From Vibrio sonorensis (GTDB lineage: Bacteria; Pseudomonadota; Gammaproteobacteria; Enterobacterales; Vibrionaceae), in the NCBI RefSeq assembly GCF_001854765.1, contig NZ_LJJE01000022.1:124001-188000 (forward strand): a DNA stretch of 64,000 nt, in the 5' to 3' direction. Under the pieces are notes generated by a model. The model made no database searches, was not told the DNA's origin, and was given only the letters and a program-made list of their open reading frames with translations. Every line of letters begins with the position of its first letter. Within the stretch, counting starts at the first letter, position 1. Made by a program: the position numbers and the translations under genes. This document shows positions 1 to 11,664 of the stretch, piece by piece.

Positions 1-605
1 TAGACTTTGGTGGCTGTCGCCTCTCTATTGCCATTGACAAAGATGAAGTTTACAACGGCCCGCAAGATTTAGCAGGAAAACGTATCGCTACTACTTACCC
101 TCAATTGCTTAAAGCGTATATGGACGAGCAAGGGGTGCCTTTTTCAACGTGTATGTTAACGGGTTCAGTAGAAGTAGCGCCTCGCGCTGGTCTAGCCGAT
201 GCCATCGCTGATTTAGTTTCTACGGGAGCAACACTGGAAGCGAACGGTCTTAAAGAAGCCGAAATTATCTTCAAATCAAAAGCAACGCTTATCCAACGTT
301 CTGGCGAGTTTGATGACGAGAAAAGAGCGCTTATCGATAAACTGCTGACGCGTATGCAAGGTGTTCAGCAAGCGAAAGAGTCTAAGTACATTATGCTTCA
401 CGCTCCCCTAGCGAAGTTGGAGCAAATTAAAGCGCTTCTACCAGGAGCGGAAGACCCAACTGTATTACCATTGGCCGAAGACAAGAGCCGAATTGCCGTT
501 CACTTGGTCAGTACTGAAAACTTGTTCTGGGAAACCATGGAACAGCTTAAAGAGCTTGGTGCAAGTTCCATTCTCGTTCTGCCAATCGAAAAAATGATGG
601 AGTAA
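1..605 (+). CDS. hisG: ATP phosphoribosyltransferase HisG, 3' part
   Basis: This is the C-terminal two thirds of HisG, which condenses ATP with PRPP in the first step of histidine synthesis and is feedback-inhibited by histidine. The frame is open from base 3 with no stop, so the gene begins before the window; about 201 residues are visible. The stretch GCRLSIAID, the PRPP-side segment around [17 protein letters not shown] and the C-terminal regulatory domain (from about [10 protein letters not shown]) match the long, ACT-like form that works without HisZ. It ends 4 bases before hisD, so it is cotranscribed with the rest of the operon. The his leader and attenuator would lie upstream, outside the window. 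Confidence 0.96.
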   Translation, partial: DFGGCRLSIAIDKDEVYNGPQDLAGKRIATTYPQLLKAYMDEQGVPFSTCMLTGSVEVAPRAGLADAIADLVSTGATLEANGLKEAEIIFKSKATLIQRSGEFDDEKRALIDKLLTRMQGVQQAKESKYIMLHAPLAKLEQIKALLPGAEDPTVLPLAEDKSRIAVHLVSTENLFWETMEQLKELGASSILVLPIEKMME

Positions 606-609
606 GGCG

Positions 610-1905
610 ATGAGAACTGTAGTTTGGCAATCACTAAGCGAGTCGCAGCAAGACTCTATCTTAACTAGACCGGCAATCACCGAAGGGGCAAATATAACTT
701 CGGCTGTCGAAGAGGTAATTAAGCAAGTTAGAACAGATGGTGATAAAGCACTGTTAAATCTGACGGAAAAATTTGACCGCGTTCGCCCAGAATCTATTCG
801 CGTAAGCGAAGCTGAAATTGACGCAGCTTGCGACCGCCTTACGGATAAAATGAAACAGGCGCTGGAGCAGGCATATGCGAATATCTCGAAGTTTCACAAG
901 GCGCAAAAGCCTGAACCGATCAAAGTTGAAACGCAACCAGGTGTTCTTTGTGAGCAAGTTACGCGTCCAATCCAAAAAGTTGGATTGTACATCCCCGGAG
1001 GCAGCGCGCCATTACCATCAACCGTTTTGATGTTGGGTGTACCAGCAAAAATCGCGGGTTGTCGAAAAGTCGTTTTGTGTTCACCGCCGCCTATTGCTGA
1101 CGAAATCTTGTATGTGGCCAAGTTGTGTAACATCGACGAGGTTTACAATGTTGGTGGTGGTCAAGCGGTAGCTGCCATGGCTTATGGAACTGAAACCGTA
1201 TCGAAAGTAGATAAGATTTTTGGTCCGGGTAACGCGTACGTAACCGAAGCAAAACGCCAAGTCAGTAACGATTTCCGTGGTGCAGCGATAGATATGCCCG
1301 CAGGTCCTTCTGAAGTATTAGTGATAGCCGATGAGACAGCCGACCCTGATTTTATCGCCTCAGATCTACTGAGCCAAGCAGAACACGGGCCTGATTCACA
1401 AGTGGTACTGGTAACGCCATCACCCGTTATTGCGGATCAAGTTACCGATGCGGTTCGTCGTCAGTTGGAAGAGCTTTCACGCGCTGACATCGCAAGAGAA
1501 GCGCTGTCTTCAAGCTTGATTGTTTTATCTGAATCTTTGACTCAAGCGGTGTCTATTTCAAATTACTATGGGCCAGAGCACCTAATTGTTCAGACCAAAC
1601 AGCCTAGAGAGCTTTTGCCTTTGTTAGACAATGCAGGTTCTATTTTCTTAGGTGATTGGTCACCAGAGTCGGCAGGGGATTACGCATCAGGTACCAATCA
1701 CGTGTTACCGACTTATGGGTACACCAGAACCTATTCAAGTCTAGGTCTTGCCGATTTTAGTAAGCGTATGACAGTGCAAGAGCTTTCGGCGGATGGACTG
1801 AAAGAACTCGCGCCTACAGTGGTGACTATGGCAGAAGCAGAAGGCCTTGATGCTCACAAGCGCGCTGTCACTATTCGTATCGACAAGTTAAACAAGGTTA
1901 AGTGA
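610..1905 (+). CDS. hisD: Histidinol dehydrogenase HisD
   Basis: This cytosolic, zinc-dependent enzyme oxidises L-histidinol to histidine in two NAD-dependent steps, the last two reactions of the pathway. It has 431 residues, the normal length. Visible family marks are the [10 protein letters not shown] signature near residue 230 and the GPEHL motif near residues 321-325, which carries the catalytic Glu-His pair. The ATG lies 4 bases after the hisG stop, and the end of hisG (ATGGAGTAAGG) supplies the ribosome binding site. It is second in the his operon. Confidence 0.97.
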   Translation: MRTVVWQSLSESQQDSILTRPAITEGANITSAVEEVIKQVRTDGDKALLNLTEKFDRVRPESIRVSEAEIDAACDRLTDKMKQALEQAYANISKFHKAQKPEPIKVETQPGVLCEQVTRPIQKVGLYIPGGSAPLPSTVLMLGVPAKIAGCRKVVLCSPPPIADEILYVAKLCNIDEVYNVGGGQAVAAMAYGTETVSKVDKIFGPGNAYVTEAKRQVSNDFRGAAIDMPAGPSEVLVIADETADPDFIASDLLSQAEHGPDSQVVLVTPSPVIADQVTDAVRRQLEELSRADIAREALSSSLIVLSESLTQAVSISNYYGPEHLIVQTKQPRELLPLLDNAGSIFLGDWSPESAGDYASGTNHVLPTYGYTRTYSSLGLADFSKRMTVQELSADGLKELAPTVVTMAEAEGLDAHKRAVTIRIDKLNKVK

Positions 1906-1906
1906 T

Positions 1907-2957
<1,051 letters not shown>

Positions 2958-2972
2958 GAAAAGGAAGTCGTA

Positions 2973-4046
2973 GTGAGCAAGCAACAAAAAATTCTTTTTA
3001 TTGATCGTGATGGCACTCTTATAGTTGAGCCGCCAGTTGATTTTCAAGTTGATCGTTTGGACAAGCTCAAGTTTGAGCCCTACGTGATACCGAGTCTATT
3101 AGCCCTTCAAGACGCAGGCTATAAATTGGTGATGGTGACCAACCAAGACGGTTTGGGGACAGACAGTTACCCGCAAGCGGAGTTCGATGCACCGCACAAT
3201 ATGATGATGGAGATCTTCGAATCTCAAGGTGTGAAGTTTGATGATGTACTTATTTGTCCGCATTTTGACGAAGACAATTGCACATGCCGCAAACCCAAGT
3301 TGGGTATGGTGAAAGATTATCTACAGCAAGGCAAAGTAGATTTTCAACACTCAGTGGTGATCGGCGACCGTGAAACGGATTTACAGCTTGCCGAAAACAT
3401 GGCGATCAGAGGCATTCAATACAACCCAGAAACTATGGGTTGGCCAGCGATTGTTAAGGATCTGACTATCAAAGCTCGTGTGTCAGAAGTTATCCGCACA
3501 ACCAAAGAAACCGATATTAAAGTAAAGGTGAACCTCGACGAGTCGGGTGGCAACAAAATTACTACAGGGCTGGGCTTTTTTGACCACATGCTCGACCAAA
3601 TCGCGACTCACGGCGGTTTCCAAATGGTGTGTGAAGTAGAAGGTGATTTGCACATTGATGACCATCACACAATCGAAGATACCGCCCTTGCACTTGGTCA
3701 GGCACTAAAAGAAGCGCTAGGCGACAAACGTGGCATTGGACGTTTTGGGTTCAGCTTGCCTATGGATGAATGCCTTGCGCAATGCGCACTGGATCTTTCT
3801 GGCCGTCCTTACCTTAAGTTTGATGCAGAATTTAGCCGAGAGCAGGTAGGAGATCTTTCTACAGAAATGGTGGTGCATTTCTTCCGGTCACTCACAGATA
3901 CCTTGGCATGTACACTTCACCTTTCGTCCGCTGGTGACAACGATCACCACATCATAGAAAGCCTGTTTAAATCGTTTGGTCGTACGCTTCGACAAGCAAT
4001 AGAAGTGAAGGGTAACGAACTGCCAAGTAGTAAAGGGGTACTTTAA
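2973..4046 (+). CDS. hisB: Bifunctional histidinol-phosphatase / imidazoleglycerol-phosphate dehydratase HisB
   Basis: This 357-residue fusion catalyses two his steps. The N-terminal HAD domain has the DRDGTL motif at residues 11-16 and a zinc-binding Cys/His cluster near residues 95-107 (CPHF...CTC); it removes phosphate from histidinol-phosphate. The C-terminal half is the IGP dehydratase, shown by [19 protein letters not shown] and [10 protein letters not shown], whose histidines bind Mn. The fused form is typical of enterics and vibrios. I use the GTG at 2973, which follows AAAGGAAG at good spacing and gives the conserved MSKQQKILF start. Its stop overlaps the hisH start (TAATG). Confidence 0.96.
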   Translation: MSKQQKILFIDRDGTLIVEPPVDFQVDRLDKLKFEPYVIPSLLALQDAGYKLVMVTNQDGLGTDSYPQAEFDAPHNMMMEIFESQGVKFDDVLICPHFDEDNCTCRKPKLGMVKDYLQQGKVDFQHSVVIGDRETDLQLAENMAIRGIQYNPETMGWPAIVKDLTIKARVSEVIRTTKETDIKVKVNLDESGGNKITTGLGFFDHMLDQIATHGGFQMVCEVEGDLHIDDHHTIEDTALALGQALKEALGDKRGIGRFGFSLPMDECLAQCALDLSGRPYLKFDAEFSREQVGDLSTEMVVHFFRSLTDTLACTLHLSSAGDNDHHIIESLFKSFGRTLRQAIEVKGNELPSSKGVL

Positions 4047-4660
4047 TGTCGGATCAAAATATCGTCATTATTGATACAGGTTGTGCCAATATTTCATCGG
4101 TGAAGTTTGCCATTGAAAGGCTGGGATACAAGGTCTCTCTGTCCAAAGATCCCAAAGTCGTTTTGGCGGCTGACAAGCTGTTTTTACCGGGTGTCGGTAC
4201 TGCTAGTGAAGCGATGAAAAATCTCGAAGAGAGAGGTCTGATAGACTTGGTGAAACAGGTAGAAAAACCGCTGCTAGGCATCTGTCTTGGCATGCAGCTA
4301 CTGGGAAAACTGTCTGAGGAAAAAGGCCAAAAAGCCGACCAAGAAGTTGACTGCTTGGGAGTGTGTGAAGGCGAAGTTCGTCTTATGGAGACTGGAGACT
4401 TACCTCTGCCACACATGGGCTGGAATACTGTATCCGCACAACCGGGTAACCCCTTGTTCAAAGATATAGAAGAAGGTGAATACTTCTACTTTGTACACAG
4501 TTTTGCGATGAGTGTTGGCGAGCAGACGATTGCCTCTTGTGACTACGGTAAACCGTTTACTGCCGCCGTTCAAAATGGCAACTACTACGGTGTTCAGTTC
4601 CACCCAGAACGCTCCTCTAAAGCGGGTGCAAAACTCATTAAAAACTTCTTGGAATTGTAA
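4046..4660 (+). CDS. hisH: Imidazole glycerol phosphate synthase glutaminase subunit HisH
   Basis: HisH is the class I glutamine amidotransferase that frees ammonia from glutamine and channels it to HisF. It has 204 residues, the normal length. The nucleophile is Cys80 in GICLGMQ, and the His-Glu pair is His186/Glu188 in FHPERS, completing the triad. The ATG overlaps the hisB TAA by one base, so translation is coupled. Its partner HisF is encoded after hisA. Confidence 0.96.
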   Translation: MSDQNIVIIDTGCANISSVKFAIERLGYKVSLSKDPKVVLAADKLFLPGVGTASEAMKNLEERGLIDLVKQVEKPLLGICLGMQLLGKLSEEKGQKADQEVDCLGVCEGEVRLMETGDLPLPHMGWNTVSAQPGNPLFKDIEEGEYFYFVHSFAMSVGEQTIASCDYGKPFTAAVQNGNYYGVQFHPERSSKAGAKLIKNFLEL

Positions 4661-6161
<1,501 letters not shown>

Positions 6162-6165
<4 letters not shown>

Positions 6166-6797
6166 GTGTTAACCGCGAAGAAGTCAGCGCACTGTCGCAG
6201 AGAATTAATTGGGAAAAAGTCGATGGGCTTGTTCCTGCTATTGTACAGGACTTCGAATCGAGCCAAGTACTGATGATGGGATACATGAATCAAGATGCGC
6301 TAGAAAAAACAGCGCAGACGGGGAATGTGACGTTTTTCTCTCGTACCAAATCCCGTCTTTGGACCAAGGGTGAAACATCGGGCAACGTGCTACAACTTAA
6401 AAACGTGGCGTTAGATTGTGACAACGATACCTTGCTGTTTAAAGTCAACCCAATTGGTCCCACTTGCCACTTGGGTAATACGACTTGCTTCGATGTTGAT
6501 GCGCAGGAAGAAACCCAGATGGTTTGGCTTCACCAACTTGAGCAATTGTTGGCGTCCAGAAAAGATGCGGATCCAGATTCTTCCTACACGGCCAGCTTGT
6601 ACGCCCGTGGCACCAAACGTATTTCGCAGAAAGTTGGCGAAGAAGGGGTTGAAGTTGCGCTTGCAGCGACGTCGGGAGATAAGGCGGAGTTAGTATGTGA
6701 GTCTGCAGATCTGATCTATCACCTACTGGTGTTGTTACAAGATCAAGGTTTATCGCTCAATGACGTGATTAACAAATTGAAGGAGCGTCATAAATAG
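6162..6797 (+). CDS. hisI: Bifunctional phosphoribosyl-AMP cyclohydrolase / phosphoribosyl-ATP pyrophosphatase HisI
   Basis: This is the 211-residue fusion (HisIE) that carries out steps 2 and 3 of histidine synthesis. The N-terminal cyclohydrolase domain has the zinc and Mg ligands in LDCDNDT and [12 protein letters not shown] (residues about 85-110). The C-terminal pyrophosphohydrolase domain is the all-alpha type with the acidic segment [13 protein letters not shown]. The start overlaps the hisF stop. It is the last his gene and is followed by a strong terminator at 6831. Confidence 0.96.
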
Positions 6798-6830
6798 GCG
6801 TTCAGGAATGTGTTAACATACTGAAAAATT

Positions 6831-6864
6831 AAAAAGCTGCTTAGGGAAACCTTCGCAGCTTTTT
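6831..6864 (+). terminator. Terminator of the his operon
   Basis: The arms AAAAAGCTGC and GCAGCTTTTT are perfectly complementary over 10 bp around a 14-base loop that can pair further (AGG/CCT). The T run makes a standard intrinsic terminator 34 bases after hisI. Confidence 0.9.
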
Positions 6865-6889
6865 CGTTAACAGGTATCAGGAGAGGTTT

Positions 6890-7633
6890 ATGGCGGGTCA
6901 TAGTAAATGGGCAAATATCCGACATCGCAAAGCAGCACAAGATGCGAAGCGAGGAAAGATCTTCACTAAGTTGATTCGAGAAATCGTTGTTGCCGCGAAA
7001 GAAGGCGGTGCAGAGATCGACAACAATCCGCGCCTTCGAGCAGCAATTGATAAAGCGCTATCGAACAACATGACCCGAGACACCATTAACCGAGCAGTGT
7101 CACGAGGTGCGGGTGGTGAAGGTGATGACGGAATGGAAACGGTCATTTACGAAGGATACGGTCCCGGAGGTACTGCGGTGATGGTTGAGTGCCTAACTGA
7201 CAACCGAAATAGAACCGTTTCAGGCGTCCGACACGCATTTAGTAAATCCGGTGGAAACTTAGGGACGGATGGCAGCGTAAGTTATCTGTTTGAGAAAAAA
7301 GGTGTTGTCTCGTACGCTGCGGGCTTGGATGAAGATGTCGTGATGGAAGTAGCGCTGGAATCTGGCGCCGATGATATCGAGACTTCTGAGCTAGGCGCTA
7401 TTGATGTCTTTACAACACCAGAAGAGTTCGGAGCAGTGAAAGATGCGCTTGATGCCGCCGGTTTTATTGCCGCCCATGCGGAAGTCTCTTTAATACCGTC
7501 TACTAAGTCAGAGCTGGATTTAGAAACGGCGCCCAAACTTTTGCGGTTAATCGACGCGTTGGAAGATTTGGATGATGTTCAGGAAGTCTATCACAACGGT
7601 GATATATCCGATGAGGTTGCAGAACAGCTATAA
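6890..7633 (+). CDS. yebC: YebC/PmpR family protein
   Basis: This 247-residue protein matches YebC over its whole length: the N-terminal [22 protein letters not shown], the GYGPGGTA segment and the C-terminal [12 protein letters not shown]. The family was long called a transcriptional regulator; recent work links members to easing ribosome stalling at proline-rich sites. It is cytosolic. The start follows CAGGAGAGG. It stands as a single gene between the his terminator and the hairpin at 7636. In many gammaproteobacteria yebC precedes ruvCAB, so this location is different and the copy may be one of two paralogues. Confidence 0.92.
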   Translation: MAGHSKWANIRHRKAAQDAKRGKIFTKLIREIVVAAKEGGAEIDNNPRLRAAIDKALSNNMTRDTINRAVSRGAGGEGDDGMETVIYEGYGPGGTAVMVECLTDNRNRTVSGVRHAFSKSGGNLGTDGSVSYLFEKKGVVSYAAGLDEDVVMEVALESGADDIETSELGAIDVFTTPEEFGAVKDALDAAGFIAAHAEVSLIPSTKSELDLETAPKLLRLIDALEDLDDVQEVYHNGDISDEVAEQL

Positions 7634-7635
7634 AA

Positions 7636-7657
7636 ACAGCCCCTATCAAGGGGCTGT
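7636..7657. terminator. Bidirectional terminator between yebC and the Mn exporter
   Basis: A perfect 8-bp stem (ACAGCCCC / GGGGCTGT) surrounds a 6-base loop. Read on the minus strand it is followed by TTTTTA, so it mainly ends the exporter transcript; on the plus strand the tail is AAATTTAT and weaker. Confidence 0.8.
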
Positions 7658-7690
7658 AAATTTATCTGTTGGTCGATAAGTTAGGGGTTA

Positions 7691-8893
7691 CTAGATTTCA
7701 AACAGGAAATGGTAACCGTAACCGACGATAAAAGCGGGTACCGCGGAGTATAGGGTGGCCACCAGTGCTGCTTTAGGGGCGAGCGCAATAGCTGGAAATA
7801 GGGCATCTCCATCGTTTGAAATGGAGTTCGCTAATTGTGCTGACAGTGGAGCAGCGCCGCTAATATACAGGCTGGTGACCAATATTTGCGGGCCACAGCC
7901 GGGAATTAAACCAATAAGTAAACCTATTAGTGGCATCCAAATGCCAAAGCCTTGAAGCGCGACATTTAAGTCAATATCGGCAAAGAAAGTTGCTAGTTCA
8001 AAGGCCATAAAGGCCATGACTACCCATGCAGTGATAAAGTTGGTATCTTGTGCAGCCTTTTGAATGGGGTGAGAAGTGACGCTTTTATCATCTTCAGAAA
8101 CCGTAGATTGATAGTCCTTGATCTCTTTTGTCAGCGACCACAAAAGCAAGCAGGAGATGATTAATATCGCTCCGAGCCACTCTATTGCCATATCAGGAAG
8201 CCCTAGCAGCAGGTTTATATCTATTTGGAAAGAGCCCAAAAGCGCGATCGCTGCGGCAGGGAAAAGCATCCATTTCCAGAGAGTACCTTGGATATTGATT
8301 GCTCTCTGCTCTCCTTTGCTTGGACCGCTCTCTTGTTGGCAAGAGGGTAATACTTTAGCAAGAGTAGGGCGTAAAAAGTCATCTTTGTGGATTTTGTTTA
8401 CCGCCCAACCGGATAGAGCACCAGCGACAACACCAATAGCGATAACGCCTAAACCGACGTCGGGTTGACTGGCCAATAGCAAGAAAGCAGCATCACCCAT
8501 GGTCGAAGTCAGAACGGCAACAATTGCACCAAAGCCGACACGGCCACTGACGTATTGAGTAGTGACAATAATTGCACCACCACAACCGGGGAGTGCTCCA
8601 AGCAGTGCAGCAAAGAAAACTTGATAATTTCTTGAGTGATTGTACAGCGAAACCACTTTACTGTTTTTATCCATAAAAATGGATACGTAGTGATAGATAG
8701 CCAAAGTGAAGGCTACATAAGCTGACACCGCCCAAAAGGCATCGGATAGAGTATTAACCGTTAACTCTCTTACCCCCTCAGTCGCTAACAAGGCGATGAG
8801 TGCGATGGGCAAAAGAAGACGTTTGTAAGTCGGTTTAAATTGAGAAACGACCGGAGAAAACAACCCAGTTTGCCTTAACGATGTATCACTCAT
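7691..8893 (-). CDS. Putative manganese exporter, 10-TM (ArsP_2/MneA-like)
   Basis: This inner-membrane protein of 400 residues looks like the heavy-metal exporter family often annotated as putative manganese transporter; Vibrio cholerae MneA is the member I recall. It has two internally repeated halves, each with a PGCG motif (about residues 102 and 331) followed by an I-VT--Y-SG pattern and a GDA segment (MGDAAF and NDGDALF). Ten or so hydrophobic segments can be drawn. I choose ATG 8893; a TTG at 8914 is also in frame but overlaps the operator-like site. It is divergent from the Mn-dependent pyrophosphatase, which supports a manganese role. The substrate is inferred, not shown. Confidence 0.72.
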   Translation of the reverse strand: MSDTSLRQTGLFSPVVSQFKPTYKRLLLPIALIALLATEGVRELTVNTLSDAFWAVSAYVAFTLAIYHYVSIFMDKNSKVVSLYNHSRNYQVFFAALLGALPGCGGAIIVTTQYVSGRVGFGAIVAVLTSTMGDAAFLLLASQPDVGLGVIAIGVVAGALSGWAVNKIHKDDFLRPTLAKVLPSCQQESGPSKGEQRAINIQGTLWKWMLFPAAAIALLGSFQIDINLLLGLPDMAIEWLGAILIISCLLLWSLTKEIKDYQSTVSEDDKSVTSHPIQKAAQDTNFITAWVVMAFMAFELATFFADIDLNVALQGFGIWMPLIGLLIGLIPGCGPQILVTSLYISGAAPLSAQLANSISNDGDALFPAIALAPKAALVATLYSAVPAFIVGYGYHFLFEI

Positions 8894-8915
8894 ACTAAAC
8901 TTACCCAAACACAAA

Positions 8916-8930
8916 TGAGAACTGTTATCA
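8916..8930 (-). promoter_or_regulatory. Fur/Mur-like box upstream of the Mn exporter
   Basis: TGAGAACTGTTATCA matches the 7-1-7 Fur consensus TGATAATNATTATCA at 12 of 14 fixed positions and is itself nearly palindromic. A weaker copy, TGAGAATGGTTCGCA at 8944-8958, matches 10 of 14. The pair lies 23 to 65 bases before the exporter ATG. Fur-family proteins (Fur, Mur) read such sites; which one acts here is unknown. Confidence 0.5.
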
Positions 8931-9096
8931 AATATATTCTAATTGAGAATGGTTCGCAACTAAAAAGTGACAAGTTTAATAAAAAAACCATTTTATGAGG
9001 CGATAAGCACGAGGTGACCATAAGACTTGGGCAAAAGAGAGCTTTTCGAATGAACTAGAGCTAAAAATCAGGTAAAGTATTCGCCTTTGTGAGCGT

Positions 9097-9112
9097 AGTC
9101 CGAAAGCGGACT
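9097..9112 (+). other. Hairpin in the ppaC leader
   Basis: AGTCCG-AAAG-CGGACT is a perfect 6-bp stem with a 4-base loop, ending 26 bases before the ppaC start. It leaves the AGGA ribosome binding site free. There is no T run, so it is not a terminator; it could stabilise the mRNA. Function unknown. Confidence 0.4.
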
Positions 9113-9138
9113 CGATAGATAGATAAGTAGGAATAAAG

Positions 9139-10044
9139 ATGATTCTAGTTGTTGGTCACAAGAATCCAGACAGTGACAGTATTTGTGGTGCTTTGGTTGC
9201 AACCGAGCTTCTAAAAGCAAGAGGCCTAGAAGCGAAAGCCGTTCGTCAAGGCGAAATCAATCGTGAAACTCAGCATATTCTGGAAACCGCAGGTGTTGAT
9301 CAACCAGAATTTCGCGACAGCGTTGCGGGTGAAAAAGTTTGGCTGGTGGATTACACCGATTTGGCTCAAGCACCAGATGATATCAACGAAGCAGAAATTC
9401 TAGGTATTGTCGATCACCACCGCTTAGGCGATGTGATGACGGTAAACCCGCTAGAAGCATGGATCTGGCCGGTAGGGTGTACTTGTACCATCCTGTTTAA
9501 TCTATTCAAGATGGAAGAAGCGGAGATCACTCGTGAACTTGCTATCCTAATGATGTCTGCAATTCTTTCAGACACGGTAGGTTTCGCGTCTCCAACTTGT
9601 ACACCAAAAGATAAAGATGCGGTAATGGCACTTGCAGAAATTGCTGGTGTAGAAGACTTAGATGTATTTATTAAAGATCTACTGATTGCAAAAACGAATA
9701 TCGAAGGTCTTTCTGCAGCCGAGTTGGTTGAGAAAGATCTTAAAGCTTATCCGTTTAACAACCGCGATGTGGTTGTTGGTCAGGTTGAGCTAGCAACGCT
9801 AGAGCAAGTTGATGGAATGATTGATGCGCTAGAAGCCGACTTAGAACGCCGTTGTAGTGAAGAAGGTCTTGCATTTGCTGCGGTAATGCTAACAGATATC
9901 ACCACAGCTCAAACTCGTTTGATTTACAAAGGTGAGTGGGCAGAAAAACTAGTGAAGCACGAAAGCGAAGGTGTATTGATGATGGAAAATACACTAAGCC
10001 GTAAAAAGCAAGGTTGGCCTTGGCTACAAGCTGAGCTTGTATAA
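9139..10044 (+). CDS. ppaC: Manganese-dependent inorganic pyrophosphatase (family II)
   Basis: This enzyme hydrolyses pyrophosphate to two phosphates, pulling biosynthetic reactions forward. It has 301 residues and belongs to the DHH family. Metal ligands are visible as His7, Asp11 and Asp13 in GHKNPDSDS and the DHH motif in GIVDHHRLGD near residue 93. The C-terminal DHHA2 domain ends with SRKKQ, the substrate-binding motif of family II enzymes. Family II enzymes prefer Mn, and the divergent neighbour is a putative Mn exporter. It is monocistronic, with AGGA before the ATG and a terminator at 10064. Confidence 0.94.
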   Translation: MILVVGHKNPDSDSICGALVATELLKARGLEAKAVRQGEINRETQHILETAGVDQPEFRDSVAGEKVWLVDYTDLAQAPDDINEAEILGIVDHHRLGDVMTVNPLEAWIWPVGCTCTILFNLFKMEEAEITRELAILMMSAILSDTVGFASPTCTPKDKDAVMALAEIAGVEDLDVFIKDLLIAKTNIEGLSAAELVEKDLKAYPFNNRDVVVGQVELATLEQVDGMIDALEADLERRCSEEGLAFAAVMLTDITTAQTRLIYKGEWAEKLVKHESEGVLMMENTLSRKKQGWPWLQAELV

Positions 10045-10063
10045 GCTTCTTAAAGTTATGATT

Positions 10064-10087
10064 AAAACCCGGACTTGTCCGGGTTTT
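10064..10087. terminator. Bidirectional terminator between ppaC and the sap-linked gene
   Basis: AAAACCCGGA and TCCGGGTTTT form a perfect 10-bp stem around CTTG, followed by further T residues on the plus strand; the minus strand reads TTTTAATC. It separates convergent genes. Confidence 0.9.
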
Positions 10088-10867
10088 TTAATATCCAGCT
10101 AATTGATATAAAGGCGCTTGTTTGGAAAGTTGAACGGCCTGTTGCAAGGTACCGTCAGACTCAAATTTATCGATTAGCCTTTTTAGAACGGGGCTAACCT
10201 CACCTTTATACATTCCAGATTTTAGTTCAGGGTGATAGAGCAGTTTAAGCAGCACAATATCGAGTGGAGACAACAAATCTTCTGGAGTCTCGTCATTGAA
10301 AATGGAGGGGTAGGCCTTTAGGGAGTCATTGGGAAGGCCGAGAATTTGGGTGATTTCTTCTACAATACAAGCCAGTAATTTACCGTGTTCACGAGCCTGA
10401 TCAACAGGGATAACAATCGCAGCGTAGTGAATTTCGCCACTTGGCATTTTGTTTCGATAGCCGGCTTTGCATATAGCACCATGCAGATTTTTGGTCGCGG
10501 CTTTGCTGATTAAACTACCGACATCATCGCGCCACATTGATTCTCTGGTATAAACCCATATTACGTTCGCTTGTTCTCTGTTTTGCACCCGATAAATGGG
10601 ATGGCCAGTCACTTGACTTAGGTGGCTGATATGGGCGTCGGTGAGGTCATCGTGCAGCGCTATATCAGGTACTTTGTGTTCAACCCAAATGCGTACAGGG
10701 CTTTTCCATTTTATCAGAGGTTTGTCGCCAGCGGAGTATTCATTTTTTAGCGCGACTTCCATAAAGGCGTCGTGAACAAACTCTTTGTTCAACCAAGTGT
10801 TTTCTGCTGACCAAGAGGAGTTAATCGACAGCATCAGAAGAGAAAGTAGTAAAAAGGTTTTCATCAT
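10088..10867 (-). CDS. DUF2927 domain-containing exported protein
   Basis: A 259-residue protein with a signal peptide (MMKTFLLLSLLMLSINSSW, cleavage near SWSAEN). The central and C-terminal part resembles DUF2927, with the conserved CIVEEITQILGLPND segment near residue 170 and a following DLLSPLDIVLLKLLYHP; the EE-TQ-LGL pattern resembles a degenerate zinc-peptidase-like helix, but I would not claim catalysis. The ATG lies 11 bases after the sapF stop on the same strand, so it is probably the last gene of the sap operon. I use the double ATG at 10867. Role unknown; a periplasmic partner of the Sap transporter is possible. Confidence 0.72.
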   Translation of the reverse strand: MMKTFLLLSLLMLSINSSWSAENTWLNKEFVHDAFMEVALKNEYSAGDKPLIKWKSPVRIWVEHKVPDIALHDDLTDAHISHLSQVTGHPIYRVQNREQANVIWVYTRESMWRDDVGSLISKAATKNLHGAICKAGYRNKMPSGEIHYAAIVIPVDQAREHGKLLACIVEEITQILGLPNDSLKAYPSIFNDETPEDLLSPLDIVLLKLLYHPELKSGMYKGEVSPVLKRLIDKFESDGTLQQAVQLSKQAPLYQLAGY

Positions 10868-10878
10868 TGATGCCTGCT

Positions 10879-11664
10879 CTACTTGAAACACGGTGCCTTG
10901 TTAAAATGACTCTCAATCATACGTTGTGTAATGGGGTGGTCTGGACAAGTTAATATTTGCTGCGTATCACCAGATTCAACAACTTCACCTTCGTGCATCA
11001 CCATCACCTTGTCAGTAATGTGTTTAACAATACCAATATGTTGAGACACGTAAATAAAAGAGACGCCCATCTCTTCTTGCAGTTCCAAAAAGAGGTTAAT
11101 GATCTGCGAACGCATGGCCATATCTAGGCCGTTTAATGCTTCGTCAGCAACAATGATAGAAGGTTGTAGAATTAACGCCCTTGCTAGGCACACACGCTGT
11201 TTTTGACCAGTTGCAAGCATTTGCGGGTAGAAATAGGCGTGTTCGGGTAGCAGGCCCACCCTGAGAAGTGTGTCTTTTACGCGCTTCATGCGGGCTTCAG
11301 GGGACATATTGGTGTTTCGTTTGAGCGGCCCTTCCAAAATGCGACCGATCTGTATCCTAGGATTCAAAGAGGTATTTGGATCTTGGAAAATCATGCGGAT
11401 AAGCTTACACCGAGTCGCGTAGTCTCGGTGGATAAGAAGCTCACCATTGACGCGAATTTCGCCAGACGTCGGTTCGATCATCCCGGAGAGCATGCGCGCT
11501 AAGGTGGACTTTCCCGAGCCATTTTGCCCAATGAAACCTATGGTTTGCCCAGCCTCTAAAGAGAAGGACACAGGTTTTACTGCTTGATTGACTTTCTTTC
11601 GAAAGAAGCCAGATCGAGTGATAAACTCTTTAGACAAATCACGAACTTCTAACAACGCACTCAT
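10879..11664 (-). CDS. sapF: Sap peptide/polyamine ABC transporter ATP-binding protein SapF
   Basis: One of the two ATPases of the SapABCDF transporter, linked to resistance to antimicrobial peptides and, in E. coli, to putrescine export and potassium uptake by Trk. It has 261 residues. Walker A is GQNGSGKS at residues 46-53 and Walker B is IIVADEA. The signature motif reads LATGQKQR instead of LSGGQ, as in E. coli SapF (LAPGQKQR). It overlaps sapD by four bases. Confidence 0.94.
   Translation of the reverse strand: MSALLEVRDLSKEFITRSGFFRKKVNQAVKPVSFSLEAGQTIGFIGQNGSGKSTLARMLSGMIEPTSGEIRVNGELLIHRDYATRCKLIRMIFQDPNTSLNPRIQIGRILEGPLKRNTNMSPEARMKRVKDTLLRVGLLPEHAYFYPQMLATGQKQRVCLARALILQPSIIVADEALNGLDMAMRSQIINLFLELQEEMGVSFIYVSQHIGIVKHITDKVMVMHEGEVVESGDTQQILTCPDHPITQRMIESHFNKAPCFK

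Noticed and set aside
4054..4461. Open frame antisense to hisH
   Set aside because: Entirely inside the his operon on the other strand, with no start signal or recognisable domain.
8894..8914. TTG at 8914 as start of the Mn exporter
   Set aside because: It has no binding site and overlaps the candidate Fur-like region; ATG 8893 gives the more natural N-terminus.
9114..9126. GATA-GATA-GATA short tandem run before ppaC
   Set aside because: Three short units only; no sign of a contingency locus.
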